Assembly (NCBI GenBank): GCA_016794925.1
Contig: JAEUIW010000002.1
Span: 62,001 to 126,000, forward strand
Direction: 5' to 3'
Origin: Phycisphaerae bacterium
Lineage (GTDB): Bacteria > Planctomycetota > Phycisphaerae > Phycisphaerales > UBA1924
Length of the DNA: 64,000 nucleotides
Both the position numbers and the translations under genes were made by a program. The first letter of the stretch is position 1. The number at the start of each line of letters is the position of its first letter. Shown piece after piece: positions 8,678 through 16,824 of this stretch. The notes beneath the pieces were generated by a model. The model saw nothing but the letters and a program-made list of their open reading frames with translations, did no database searches and was not told the origin of the DNA.

Positions 8678-9403
8678 CTATGCCCTGAGAACGACCGTGC
8701 CGCCGTTCTCGCCGTCGCGTCCGCCGTCAATGCACTCGACGATAACCCGGGCCACCATGTCCGGCGTGAGGCAGCGCGAGGCCGGGACCTGTTGCTCGGT
8801 GAAATTGGCTCGCAGCATGGGCGTCTCGACCGCGCCCGGCGCGACCGCGAAGGCCCGGATGCCTAGGGACGCCCCCTCCTTCGCGCACGATCGGGCCATG
8901 AGGTTCAGAGAGGCCTTCGCCGCGGCGTAGCCGAAGAACCCGGGGAACGGATCGATCGTCGCCAGGCTCGACACGTTGACGATGCAGCCGCGCCGCTGGG
9001 CGGCAAACACGGGCCAGGCCAGCGCGATGAGACGCGCCGGGCCCAGCGCATTAACGGCAAAGACCTCGTCGAGAACTCCGGGCGTGTGATGATCGATCGA
9101 AGCCACCGGCGCCCACCCCGCGTTGTTCACCAGCACGTGAAATCCGCCGAGATCGCGCCGCGCCGAGGCGACGATCCGGGCGTCATCCGCGGGCCGTCCC
9201 ACGTGGGCCGCGAGCGTCATGGTCCGCGGAGCGCCGGCCTCGCGGCACAGCCGGGATGTCTCCTCGATCGGTTCGCTCCGCCGTCCGATCAGCGACAGCG
9301 ACCAGCCCGCCGATGCCAGCCGAACGCAAACGGCTCGACCGATCCCCGAGCCGGCGCCCGTCACGACGGCCACCCGATCCGATGCACGCGTTGGTCCGCT
9401 CAT
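8678..9403 (-). CDS. Short-chain dehydrogenase/reductase (SDR), classical type
   Basis: A 241-residue NAD(P)-dependent oxidoreductase. The start ATG at 9403 was chosen because AAAGGGAG lies at good distance; upstream alternatives lack a ribosome-binding site. Motifs: cofactor loop VTGAGSGIGRA, LVNNAGWAP, catalytic Ser in IVNVSSLAT and the YAAAK catalytic pair (FFGYAAAKASLN). PGAVETPML follows in the substrate-loop position. The substrate cannot be read from sequence. It lies 26 bp after the stop of the convergent HAF gene and 108 bp downstream of nadC in the same direction. Confidence 0.88.
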   Translation of the reverse strand: MSGPTRASDRVAVVTGAGSGIGRAVCVRLASAGWSLSLIGRRSEPIEETSRLCREAGAPRTMTLAAHVGRPADDARIVASARRDLGGFHVLVNNAGWAPVASIDHHTPGVLDEVFAVNALGPARLIALAWPVFAAQRRGCIVNVSSLATIDPFPGFFGYAAAKASLNLMARSCAKEGASLGIRAFAVAPGAVETPMLRANFTEQQVPASRCLTPDMVARVIVECIDGGRDGENGGTVVLRA

Positions 9404-9511
9404 GGCCGCTCCCTTTTCCGCTCCCATCGCCGCGACGGCGCACCCCTGACCGTCGCAACGCTCGATCGCTGAACCCCGCGAGCCGGCGCTCCGTGGGTGC
9501 ACGAACCGGGG

Positions 9512-10456
9512 TCAGCCCGATTCTCCCTCGCCCGCGATATCCAACGCCACATCCACCGCGACCGCGCTGTGCGTCATCGCGCCGCAACTGATGCGATCGA
9601 CGCCCGTTCGCGCGATCTCCCCGACGGTATCGATCCGCACGCCTCCGCTGGCCTCCAGCTGCAGCGGCGTGCCGCTCGCGTCGCGGAGCGCCACGGCGCG
9701 CCGCAGGTGCTCGGGCGTCATGTTGTCGAGCAGGATCACGTCCAGCCCGCACGCGCGCCCGTCGGGCGCGGCGAGCACGGCGCGGAGTTGATCCAGCGTA
9801 TCGACCTCCAATTCCCGGAACGCCGGGCCGGGGTTCTCGGCGCCCGATCGCTTCATCGCCGCCGCCACGAACGCCGCCAGGTCATCGACGGGCACGTGGG
9901 CGATGTGATTGTCCTTGATCAGCACGGCGTCGAACAACCCGATCCGGTGGCAGTGGGCTCCGCCGCAACGCACCGCGTACTTCTCCAACACGCGCAGGCC
10001 GGGGATTGTCTTCCGGGTGTCGTACACCCGCGCGCCCGTGCCGCGGACCGCGTCCGCGAAGCGCCCCGCGAGCGTCGCAACGCCCGAGAGCCGACCCAGG
10101 AGATTCAGCAGCGTCCGCTCCACGGCGAGCACGGCCCTCAGGCTGCCTCGCAGCTCGCCCAGGGCGACACCACGATCCACGCGCGCACCGTCGGTCACGA
10201 ACGCCGACCACGCGAGATCTCCCCCGAACGCATCGAGCAGCGCGGGAACGGCGCGCAATCCGCTGACGACGCACGCCTGCCTCACGACCAGGGCGGCTCG
10301 CGCCCGGCGGTCCTTGGGCAGGCAAGCCCGCGCGGTGACGTCGCCCGTGACGCCCAGGTCCTCGTCCCGTGCGAGTTCGAGCAGGCGGCGCACGAGGCCG
10401 CGCCCGTCAAGGGCCTCGTACAGACGCTCCAGCGGCAACCGGTTCAGGTCCTGCAT
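9512..10456 (-). CDS. nadC: Nicotinate-nucleotide pyrophosphorylase (quinolinate phosphoribosyltransferase)
   Basis: A 314-residue enzyme converting quinolinate and PRPP to nicotinate mononucleotide in de novo NAD synthesis. Family signatures include EDLGVTGDVTARACLP near the N-terminus, ERTLLNLLGRLSGVAT, YDTRKTIPGLRVLEKYAV, CGGAHCHRIGLFDAVLIKDN and the C-terminal LEASGGVRIDTVGEIARTG with DRISCGAMTHSA. The ATG at 10456 gives MQDLNRLPLERLYEAL, the usual family start; longer forms would run into the divergent fabI promoter region. nadA and nadB are not nearby. It is divergent from fabI with 94 bp between the starts. Confidence 0.93.
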   Translation of the reverse strand: MQDLNRLPLERLYEALDGRGLVRRLLELARDEDLGVTGDVTARACLPKDRRARAALVVRQACVVSGLRAVPALLDAFGGDLAWSAFVTDGARVDRGVALGELRGSLRAVLAVERTLLNLLGRLSGVATLAGRFADAVRGTGARVYDTRKTIPGLRVLEKYAVRCGGAHCHRIGLFDAVLIKDNHIAHVPVDDLAAFVAAAMKRSGAENPGPAFRELEVDTLDQLRAVLAAPDGRACGLDVILLDNMTPEHLRRAVALRDASGTPLQLEASGGVRIDTVGEIARTGVDRISCGAMTHSAVAVDVALDIAGEGESG

Positions 10457-10550
10457 CCGAGCGAGAGCGTAGCCCCCGGCCGCGCCGAGCCGAACTCCTC
10501 GGGCCGCCCTCGCCCCTATCCTAATACGGCCGCGGAAGGAGATGACACGG

Positions 10551-11345
10551 ATGCCCCTGCTCGACAACAAGTCGGCGCTCATCGTCGGCATCGCCAACGA
10601 GCGCTCGTACGCCTGGCATATCACGCAAGCGCTGCTGGCTCACGGTTGCCGCTGCGCGTTCACGCACCTCCCTGGTGAGAAGAACGAACGCCGCACCCGG
10701 CGCGCCATCGAGGCGCTGGGCGTGACCAACCCGCTCCTATTTCCGATGGACGCCTCCAGCGACGCGGACGTCGATGCCGCCGCCACGCGATTCGCCGAAC
10801 GGTTCGACCGCATGGACGTGCTCGTCCACTCCATCGCGTTCGCGGATCGCGAGTTTCTCGCGCCCGGCCGGTTCATCGACACCCCGCGCGCGGCGTTCGC
10901 TCAGGCGCTCGACATCTCCGCGTACACGCTCCTGGCGATCACACGCCGGTGCAGGGAACTGCTCGCGCGGGCCGCTCCCGCCGGCGGAGCGTCGGTGCTG
11001 GCCATGTCCTACTACGGCGGCGAAAAAGTCGTGCCCGGGTACAACGTGATGGGCGTGGCCAAGGCCGCGCTGGAATGCACGGCGCGGTACCTGGCCTGGG
11101 AGCTTGGACCGCACAAGATCCGCGTCAACGTCATCTCGGGCGGGTACCTCCGCACGCTCGCCTCTTCTGCGGTAGGCGGCACGGACGAGATGGAGCGGCA
11201 CTCGGCGGAGCGCGCGCCCCTCCGCCGCGCGGTGGAGGGCGCCGATGTCGGCAAGACCGCCGTGTACCTTGCCTCGGACCTCGCCTCAGGAGTTACCGGA
11301 GAGACGATCTACGTCGATTGCGGCGTCAGCACGCTGGGCGTGTGA
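10551..11345 (+). CDS. fabI: Enoyl-[acyl-carrier-protein] reductase, FabI type
   Basis: A 264-residue SDR-superfamily enzyme that reduces trans-2-enoyl-ACP in the last step of each fatty-acid elongation cycle. The FabI signature is clear: IVGIANERSYAWHITQALL at the cofactor end, VHSIAFADR, and Tyr154/Tyr164/Lys171 in the SYYGGEKVVPGYNVMGVAK region, the spacing seen in E. coli FabI. The C-terminus ends in VTGETIYVDCGVSTLGV. AAGGAG at 10536-10541 lies 9 bases before the ATG at 10551; an ATG at 10542 overlaps that site and is rejected. It is convergent with the YraN-family gene. Confidence 0.92.
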   Translation: MPLLDNKSALIVGIANERSYAWHITQALLAHGCRCAFTHLPGEKNERRTRRAIEALGVTNPLLFPMDASSDADVDAAATRFAERFDRMDVLVHSIAFADREFLAPGRFIDTPRAAFAQALDISAYTLLAITRRCRELLARAAPAGGASVLAMSYYGGEKVVPGYNVMGVAKAALECTARYLAWELGPHKIRVNVISGGYLRTLASSAVGGTDEMERHSAERAPLRRAVEGADVGKTAVYLASDLASGVTGETIYVDCGVSTLGV

Positions 11346-11360
11346 CCACCGCGATCCGCC

Positions 11361-11813
11361 TCAAACCCCGCGATAGTGACGGATCGTCGGCTCGCCACCG
11401 GCCATCGGCCACTCGATCGCGACCACGTCGATACGCACCGTGCGCGACGTCCAGTCGTTGGCGCGGGCCAACCAGTTGGCCACCGCGACGAGCCTGCGTC
11501 GCTTGGCCCGCGTCACGCTCCGCTCGGGCGGCACGGCCGCGCGATCACGCCCCGGCTTCATCCTCCGGGCCTTGACCTCGACCACGACAATCGCCTCACG
11601 GTCCGGAGACTCGCAGATCAGGTCGGCCTCACCGATGCGCACGCGCACGTTGCGCCCCAGCACGCGGTACCCCGCCGCCTTCAGGAACGCCTCGGCGCAC
11701 CGCTCGCCCTCGGGCCCCAGCGGATCGCGACCGCGCCCGAGCACGCCGCGGCGTCCGGTCCATCGCGCGAGCAGCGCGATCAGGGCACCCACGATTCCAT
11801 GCGACCCTGGCAC
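11361..11813 (-). CDS. YraN family (UPF0102) endonuclease-fold protein
   Basis: A 150-residue protein matching UPF0102: GERCAEAFLKAAGYRVLGRN, then RIGEADLICESPDREAIVVVEVKAR. The E-x-D...V-E-V-K-x-R arrangement is the family hallmark and resembles Holliday-junction-resolvase/restriction nuclease folds. The usual V-T-x-x-K-R-R-R-L motif is present (SVTRAKRRRLVAVANWL). The cellular role of the family is unproven. It lies just upstream-to-downstream of the PpiC-type gene in the same direction, with 22 bp between them, so the two may share a transcript. Confidence 0.87.
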   Translation of the reverse strand: MPGSHGIVGALIALLARWTGRRGVLGRGRDPLGPEGERCAEAFLKAAGYRVLGRNVRVRIGEADLICESPDREAIVVVEVKARRMKPGRDRAAVPPERSVTRAKRRRLVAVANWLARANDWTSRTVRIDVVAIEWPMAGGEPTIRHYRGV

Positions 11814-11835
11814 GCTCGGCTCCTGTTGCGTGCCC

Positions 11836-13098
11836 TCAGCGCGGCCCGAGCAGGTAGCGGTCGGTGGCGATCCCCACCAGTTTCTCGGTCATCTCCTGCA
11901 CGTCGCTGAAACTGCCCCGCTTGAGCAGGCGGTTCAGGAACCGGCTGGTCTCATCGTTGAACTTCTTCTCACGGAGCGAGAAGTAGATGTCGAGTTGCGC
12001 ATCCTCCAGCAGACGCGGCGGGGGCTGATCGATCCTCTCCAGGTGCAACCAGACCACGCGGCCTCCCTGCTCAAACGGCCCGACCGTCTGCCCCGTTTCG
12101 AGCCGCTGGGCCCGCTCGTTGAGGTCCTTGGGGCCGAAGATCACCGCCGAGCTGAGGGGAGCCTTGAACGTCTTCTCGATCAGGCCCCCGGAAGGCCGGC
12201 TGAATTCGTTGGCCTCGCTCGACGCCACCGCCTCGAAACTCTCCCCCGCGTCCAGCCTCGCGCGCACGGCATCGAGCCCCTCCGCGTTCGCGGGGTTGAC
12301 GCGGATCATCCGCACCAGCGCCTTGGGCGGCGGGTGGAACTCCTCGAGCTTCCGCTCGTACTCACGCTCGATGTCCCGCCACGAGACGTTCACTCTCGGA
12401 GCCACGGACTTGGTCACGATCATCTTGATCAACTCACGGTCCAGCTCGTCCTGAGCCTTCTCCTGCAGCCCCAGGCCCTCGCTCTCGCGCAGCTTCTCGT
12501 TGGCGAGCTGCGCCGAGCCGTAATACAGGCTCGACAGGTTGTCGCGCAGGCGGTTGACGAATTCGAACAACCCCTGTCGCTGCTCGGGAGTGAGCGTGGA
12601 GCGGGCCTCGGCGAGCAGCAGGTCGTCGCGGATCCGGTCCATCAGCTTCGCGTAGATGATCCGGGCCGACTCCTGCTGCCAGTCCCGCGCGATCTTGATC
12701 TTTTCGACGTTGGCCCGCAGCCGCGCATCCAGCGATTGCAGGAACTCGGTCGCGTACACCGGCTGGCCGTTGATCTGCCCGACGAGCGCATCGAGCATCA
12801 CGGGCGCGTCCGTGGGCCGAGCCGTCGGGCTCGGGTCCGCCGGATTCCCCGGCGTCGCGGAGAGGTTCATGTGGGCCTCGTCGCGGCGCAGCTCGCGCGT
12901 CGCCATCGGCTTGGCCCCGGACCAGCCCGGTCCGTCCCCGCCGGCCACGGCGGGCTCGGTCGATCGGAAATCATCCGCCCGGAGCACGGTGCCCTGCGGA
13001 TCCGCGTCCCGGCACCCGAAAGCCGCGAGCGACGCGACCCCCGCGACCACCAGCCTCAGCCGGAGTTGATTCAGCCGCCGCCAACGAGTCTCGAGCAT
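11836..13098 (-). CDS. Parvulin-type peptidyl-prolyl isomerase lipoprotein (PpiC/SurA-like)
   Basis: A 420-residue protein. The ATG at 13098 has GGAG six bases upstream. The N-terminus has a basic start and a lipobox (SLAAFGC, Cys about 29), so it is a predicted lipoprotein. Residues about 95-250 form a helical SurA-N-like region beginning LVGQINGQPVYATEFLQSL. A parvulin domain follows, with KALVRMIRVNPAN, FEAVASSEANEFSRPSGGLI and GPFEQGGRVVWLHLERI, though it is shortened compared with standard parvulins. It probably acts as a periplasmic chaperone or foldase. Isomerase activity is uncertain because the domain is divergent. Confidence 0.82.
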   Translation of the reverse strand: MLETRWRRLNQLRLRLVVAGVASLAAFGCRDADPQGTVLRADDFRSTEPAVAGGDGPGWSGAKPMATRELRRDEAHMNLSATPGNPADPSPTARPTDAPVMLDALVGQINGQPVYATEFLQSLDARLRANVEKIKIARDWQQESARIIYAKLMDRIRDDLLLAEARSTLTPEQRQGLFEFVNRLRDNLSSLYYGSAQLANEKLRESEGLGLQEKAQDELDRELIKMIVTKSVAPRVNVSWRDIEREYERKLEEFHPPPKALVRMIRVNPANAEGLDAVRARLDAGESFEAVASSEANEFSRPSGGLIEKTFKAPLSSAVIFGPKDLNERAQRLETGQTVGPFEQGGRVVWLHLERIDQPPPRLLEDAQLDIYFSLREKKFNDETSRFLNRLLKRGSFSDVQEMTEKLVGIATDRYLLGPR

Positions 13099-13230
13099 GG
13101 CCAACTCCGTTGTGCCCCGCTGGGTCCGCCGCGCACCCTCCGCGGCCCATCGCCGAACGCTCCGATCCGTGATCGTCTCGGCTACCCCGTTCCGAGCCGA
13201 CTACATTTTACTCCAACAGAGGAGCTCCCA

Positions 13231-13719
13231 ATGGCCGAACAGCCCGGCGGCAGCAAGATCATCGTCGACAGCGATTGGAAGTCCCAGGCCCAAGCCGAAA
13301 AGGAGCGCCTGGCCGCCAACGAGCGAGCGGACAAGGAGAAGCTGGCCGCCAAGGGCGGGCCCGCGGCGGCGGGCGCGCCGGGTGATTCGCGCGAGCTCCC
13401 CCCCGCCGATTTCACGTCCGTGGTCGGCACGCTGGTCACCCAGGCGCTCATGTACCTGGGCGGGTTCCCCGATCCGCAAACCGGGCGCGCCGTCGTTTCG
13501 CTCGAGTACGCCCGGTTTCACATCGATCTCCTCACGGTCCTGCAGGAAAAGACCAAAGGGAATCTGGCCGAACGCGAGGCCCAGGACCTGACCGAGGCCA
13601 TCTACGAACTCCAGATGCGCTACGTCCAGATCGGCAAGATGATCGCCTCGCAGGCGCTGGGAAAGGGCCCCGCGGCGGGCGTCCCGGGTGCAGAGGTTCC
13701 CGGCCCCCTCGGCACATGA
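13231..13719 (+). CDS. DUF1844 domain protein
   Basis: A 162-residue protein with AGAGGAG six bases before the ATG. Residues 1-60 are charged and Lys/Glu/Ala-rich (SDWKSQAQAEKERLAANE), probably a helical or coiled-coil leader. Residues about 68-140 fit DUF1844: ADFTSVVGTLVTQALMYLG, YARFHIDLLTVLQEKTKGNL and LTEAIYELQMRYV. The family is common in Planctomycetes, Acidobacteria and Deltaproteobacteria and has no known function. It ends in a Gly/Pro tail. Confidence 0.88.
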   Translation: MAEQPGGSKIIVDSDWKSQAQAEKERLAANERADKEKLAAKGGPAAAGAPGDSRELPPADFTSVVGTLVTQALMYLGGFPDPQTGRAVVSLEYARFHIDLLTVLQEKTKGNLAEREAQDLTEAIYELQMRYVQIGKMIASQALGKGPAAGVPGAEVPGPLGT

Positions 13720-13815
13720 CCCACGCCGCACATCCCTTTCTACCGCTCGACGCGAAGCTGTTGCGGCGGCCCGGATTCGAGCCGCGCTCGACGCGATGTC
13801 GATCAGAATCCGGCG

Positions 13816-14607
13816 ATGGCCGGTAGAGCCAGCCCGATAATCTCGCCCAACACTCTTTCGGACACCACGATGCGCGTCACGACCGATTTTCCCCCCGCCT
13901 CGGCACGGACGTTCGGGATCCTCAACGCGGACCGCTCCACGTGGGCCGCGCATTTCGCGCGCGTCATCTCCTCCGACGCGCGCACCAAGGGGCGCGTGCT
14001 CGATGTGGGATGCGGCAGGAGCGGGCCGACCACGCCGCAGCTCAACGCGATGGAGCGGGACTTTGGACCGATCGACGGCGTGGATCCGAGCGAGGAGATC
14101 CACCTGAACCCCTACGTTCGCGAGAAATGGGTCGGTGAATTCGAGTCGGCGCCGATCCCCGCCGGGGTGTACGACATCGTCCTGAGTGTCTTTGTCGTGG
14201 AGCACGTCCGGGATGGCCGCGCCCACCTCCAGGCCGCGTTTCGCGCGCTCAAGCCCGGCGGCGCCCTGTACGCCGCAACCCCCCACCTGAACCACCCGTT
14301 CCCGTACATCGTCAAGACGTTTCAGATGCTCGGCCTGAAGGACAAGGTCCCCGACGAAGGCGACAAGAAGATCAACACGTACCCCGCGTACTACCGGCTC
14401 AACAGCGCCCGTCAGGTGCTGGCCGCGGCGGAGGGCCTGGGATTCACCGAAGCGGCGTTCTACTACTACCCCTGTCTGATGTGGGATTGGTACTGGCCGC
14501 GGCCGCTGCGGTTCTTGCCGCACGCCTATGACTGGGCGCTGGGACGGAACTTCCAGTCTCTCGCGCAAATGTTCATGTTCAAGCTCGAAAAACCCAACAC
14601 CGCGTGA
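13816..14607 (+). CDS. Class I SAM-dependent methyltransferase
   Basis: A 263-residue protein with Methyltransf_11-type features: motif I GRVLDVGCGRSGPTTP, the acidic end of strand 2 in DGVDPSEEI, motif II YDIVLSVFVVEHVRD and the post-motif FRALKPGGALYAATPH. The C-terminal third is rich in Tyr, Trp and Phe (FYYYPCLMWDWYWPRPLRF). The substrate is not readable. The start is uncertain: ATG 13816 and ATG 13870 (MRVTTDFPPAS) both lack a clear ribosome-binding site, and 13870 would remove 18 unremarkable residues. Confidence 0.82.
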   Translation: MAGRASPIISPNTLSDTTMRVTTDFPPASARTFGILNADRSTWAAHFARVISSDARTKGRVLDVGCGRSGPTTPQLNAMERDFGPIDGVDPSEEIHLNPYVREKWVGEFESAPIPAGVYDIVLSVFVVEHVRDGRAHLQAAFRALKPGGALYAATPHLNHPFPYIVKTFQMLGLKDKVPDEGDKKINTYPAYYRLNSARQVLAAAEGLGFTEAAFYYYPCLMWDWYWPRPLRFLPHAYDWALGRNFQSLAQMFMFKLEKPNTA

Positions 14608-14664
14608 GAGCGCGGCGCCGCGCGACGAGACGCGACCCACGACGTGTGTCAACGATCGCGAACC

Positions 14665-14979
14665 TCACGCACGCAGATCGAGCCGCCTGACAGGCGGCGC
14701 CCCGGACGCCGTCGGCCCCAAGCGGGCTTCGGAGCGGGCTCGTTTTTTCCCGGGAGCCCGGCCGTCGTTGTCGGCACCGGGGTCCTTCGGCCCGTTCTGC
14801 ACCGCGCCCTCACCCTCGACGGCCTCGATGCTCGCCTCGTAGTGGTCAGCTTCGCCGGATGTGTGCTCCGATGCCTTCAACTCGCGACGAAGCTTCGCGG
14901 CGGCACGCCCCGAAAGCGGCGCGGCACGCTCCGTCACGCCTTGGACCGCTTGTCCGGGGATGGGACCCAACATGCTCAT
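14665..14979 (-). CDS. Small hypothetical protein, charged, possibly planctomycete-specific
   Basis: A 104-residue candidate gene between the methyltransferase and a tRNA. It begins MSMLGPIPGQAVQGVTERAA, followed by an Arg/Lys/Glu helix, an acidic stretch, and a Lys/Arg/Pro-rich tail (RAPGKKRARSEARL). A GGTGGG run lies just upstream of two closely spaced ATGs (14979 and 14973). Small proteins with a Pro/Gly start and a charged helix containing an acidic E-x-x-E-G-E-x-A-V motif occur in related bacteria; that recollection is unverified. There is no signal peptide or membrane helix. The alternative is a chance open frame in GC-rich DNA. Confidence 0.5.
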   Translation of the reverse strand: MSMLGPIPGQAVQGVTERAAPLSGRAAAKLRRELKASEHTSGEADHYEASIEAVEGEGAVQNGPKDPGADNDGRAPGKKRARSEARLGPTASGAPPVRRLDLRA

Positions 14980-15073
14980 GCCCACCCATCATCGGTTCCG
15001 ACCGCATCGGCACCACAATTCGTGTTCCCGAACACGGCCGTCCGGAGTCGAACCAGTTCTCCTGAATTGCCAA

Positions 15074-15158
<85 letters not shown>

Positions 15159-15384
15159 TTGGAAGCACAGAATAGCGACCCCACAACCACCCGGATTGCA
15201 ACCACAAATGACGGGCTGTCACTCGAGCGGCTCGTCACGCGGGCTCTTTGATCTTCGCAAAATCAGCCTCGAATAGTCATTTTTGCTGCAATCTTGCTGG
15301 AGGCACGAATTCCGCTCGCCCACCCGCCCACCCAAGGGTCGTTAGGATTGTGCAAGCGGGGCGCGGAGCAGGCACATCAGCCAG

Positions 15385-15978
15385 TTGATCGACAACAAGG
15401 TTGGCGCTTCGCCCGGCCCGTTGACGGTTCGCGGCGCACAAGGCGGACTGGATTCGGAGTCATTTGCCCTTCTTTACGAGAAGCACGCGAAAGCCCTCTG
15501 GGGAATTGCTGCGGGCGTGCTGGGTGATCGAACCCTTGCCCACGACGTCGTCCAGGAAGCTGCCATGATCGCGCTCGACAAGCTCAACTCGTTCACACCC
15601 GGAACGAGCTTCGTCGCGTGGATGGGACAGATTGTCCGCTTTGCCGCCCTCAACGAGCGACGTCGTGGCGTGGCCCGGCCGCAACAACCCCTCGTGGAGA
15701 GCGGGGCGGCCTTCCCGGCCGATCGCCCGGGCAGCCGCGTGGCAAAGGAGGACGAGTTCGAGACGCTCGTGAGACCGGCATTGGCGGTGCTGGACGAGAC
15801 CGCTCGAACCTGCCTCGTGCTGCGACTGGCCAACGGAATGTCGTACCAGGACATCGCGGCGGCGCTGGGAATCCCGGAGGGCACGGCCATGAGCCACGTC
15901 CACCGCGCGCGCAAGTCGTTGCACGAGGTCGTCACGGCGAAACGGCGCCACGCATCCGCCGGGCGAGAGCGCGCGTGA
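15385..15978 (+). CDS. ECF-type RNA polymerase sigma factor
   Basis: A 197-residue sigma-70 family protein. Region 2: FALLYEKHAKALWGIAAGVL then LAHDVVQEAAMIALDKL, with WMGQIVRFAALNERRR as the promoter-melting helix. Region 4: LDETARTCLVLRLANGMSY then DIAAALGIPEGTAMSHVHRA, a helix-turn-helix. The first usable start in frame is TTG 15385; a stop lies at 15343, and no ATG occurs before region 2. Its stop overlaps the GTG of the next gene (GTGA), giving translational coupling to a membrane-anchored partner, the standard sigma/anti-sigma layout. ECF factors usually autoregulate; no promoter motif could be assigned. Confidence 0.87.
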   Translation: MIDNKVGASPGPLTVRGAQGGLDSESFALLYEKHAKALWGIAAGVLGDRTLAHDVVQEAAMIALDKLNSFTPGTSFVAWMGQIVRFAALNERRRGVARPQQPLVESGAAFPADRPGSRVAKEDEFETLVRPALAVLDETARTCLVLRLANGMSYQDIAAALGIPEGTAMSHVHRARKSLHEVVTAKRRHASAGRERA

Positions 15979-16787
15979 GCGACTTCGCACCCACTCCGAC
16001 GCAGGACTTCCCGTCTTCGGGGGATAATCTGGACCCGCGGATCCCGTTCGTCCTCGATGGAGCGCTCAAAAACGAGGAACTGGCCCGTTTCGAAGCGGAT
16101 GCGAAAGCGAGTCCGGTTCTGCGCGCGCAACTCGACACGCAGCACGACATCGATCGAGCCATACGTTCCATGTTCCGTCCGCCCGAGGGGATCACCCTCA
16201 CGACGCACCTGCCGTACACGCTCCATCCGGCAGCAACGTCTCGCAGGCCGATGTGGCGGCTTGCGATCTACGCCGCGGCCGCCATGGTGCTGCTGGTCTC
16301 GGCTGTGGCGGTCAGGCAATCCGTGCTCGGGCCAGAGTTCAAGGTCCTGACGCCGTCACAGCTCTTCAACCGCCTGGAATCCAGCGGTTTCAAGCCGGAA
16401 TTTGTGTGCACGACCGACGACGCCTTTGCGCACACCATCCGGGAACGCTTCGGACAGGCCCTGCTGGTTCCGGCAGCCAAGCAGGTCGCCTCGGGTGGAT
16501 CGATTGAACTGACCGGATGGGCGTACGCCGACGGGTACAACGGCAGCCCGATCTCGCCGAGGACCCTGATCCTGCTCGCTCGTGAGCACGGGCAAGACGT
16601 TGTGGTGCTGATCGATCGCCACGACGCGGACCGAACGGTCGCCCCGCCCGAGGACGGCACGTTGTCGGTGCATCGGCGCCGGATCGGCGATCTTGTGGTG
16701 TACGAGCTGCGCCGCAGAATCGTGTCGGCCGAGAGCGGAGCCGAAGGTACGGTCGCCGCCGCCTTGTTTGATCCTGACTCCCGCTGA
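15975..16787 (+). CDS. Single-pass membrane protein, putative anti-sigma factor
   Basis: A 270-residue protein starting at GTG 15975, which overlaps the sigma-factor stop. An acidic N-terminal cytoplasmic segment (RIPFVLDGALKNEELARFEA) resembles the helical start of zinc-less anti-sigma factors. One membrane helix (LAIYAAAAMVLLVSAVAV, about residues 96-113) is followed by an extracytoplasmic domain of about 155 residues. That domain has a DUF-like alpha/beta pattern: FNRLESSGFKPEFVC, then LTGWAYADGYNGSPISPRT, ILLAREHGQDVVVLIDRHD and HRRRIGDLVVYELRRR. No HxxxCxxC zinc motif is present. The anti-sigma role is inferred from coupling and topology. The RseP-like protease at 3.4-5.5 kb could in principle process such a protein. 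Confidence 0.72.
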   Translation: MSDFAPTPTQDFPSSGDNLDPRIPFVLDGALKNEELARFEADAKASPVLRAQLDTQHDIDRAIRSMFRPPEGITLTTHLPYTLHPAATSRRPMWRLAIYAAAAMVLLVSAVAVRQSVLGPEFKVLTPSQLFNRLESSGFKPEFVCTTDDAFAHTIRERFGQALLVPAAKQVASGGSIELTGWAYADGYNGSPISPRTLILLAREHGQDVVVLIDRHDADRTVAPPEDGTLSVHRRRIGDLVVYELRRRIVSAESGAEGTVAAALFDPDSR

Positions 16788-16796
16788 TCGCGGGAG
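16778..16796 (+). terminator. Hairpin overlapping the stop codon of the anti-sigma gene
   Basis: A 7-bp perfect stem CTCCCGC/GCGGGAG with loop TGATC. The loop contains the TGA stop codon of the anti-sigma gene. It is followed by CGTTGTTCG, a weak T tract. It lies between the convergent anti-sigma gene and the VWA gene, so it may end transcription from the left. Confidence 0.5.
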
Positions 16797-16824
16797 CGTT
16801 GTTCGCCCGGGACATCCGCCGGCT

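Noticed and set aside
13201-14652. 483-codon minus-strand frame opposite DUF1844 and the methyltransferase
   Set aside because: It is a GC-driven shadow with no motif; the plus-strand genes have clear domains and a ribosome-binding site.
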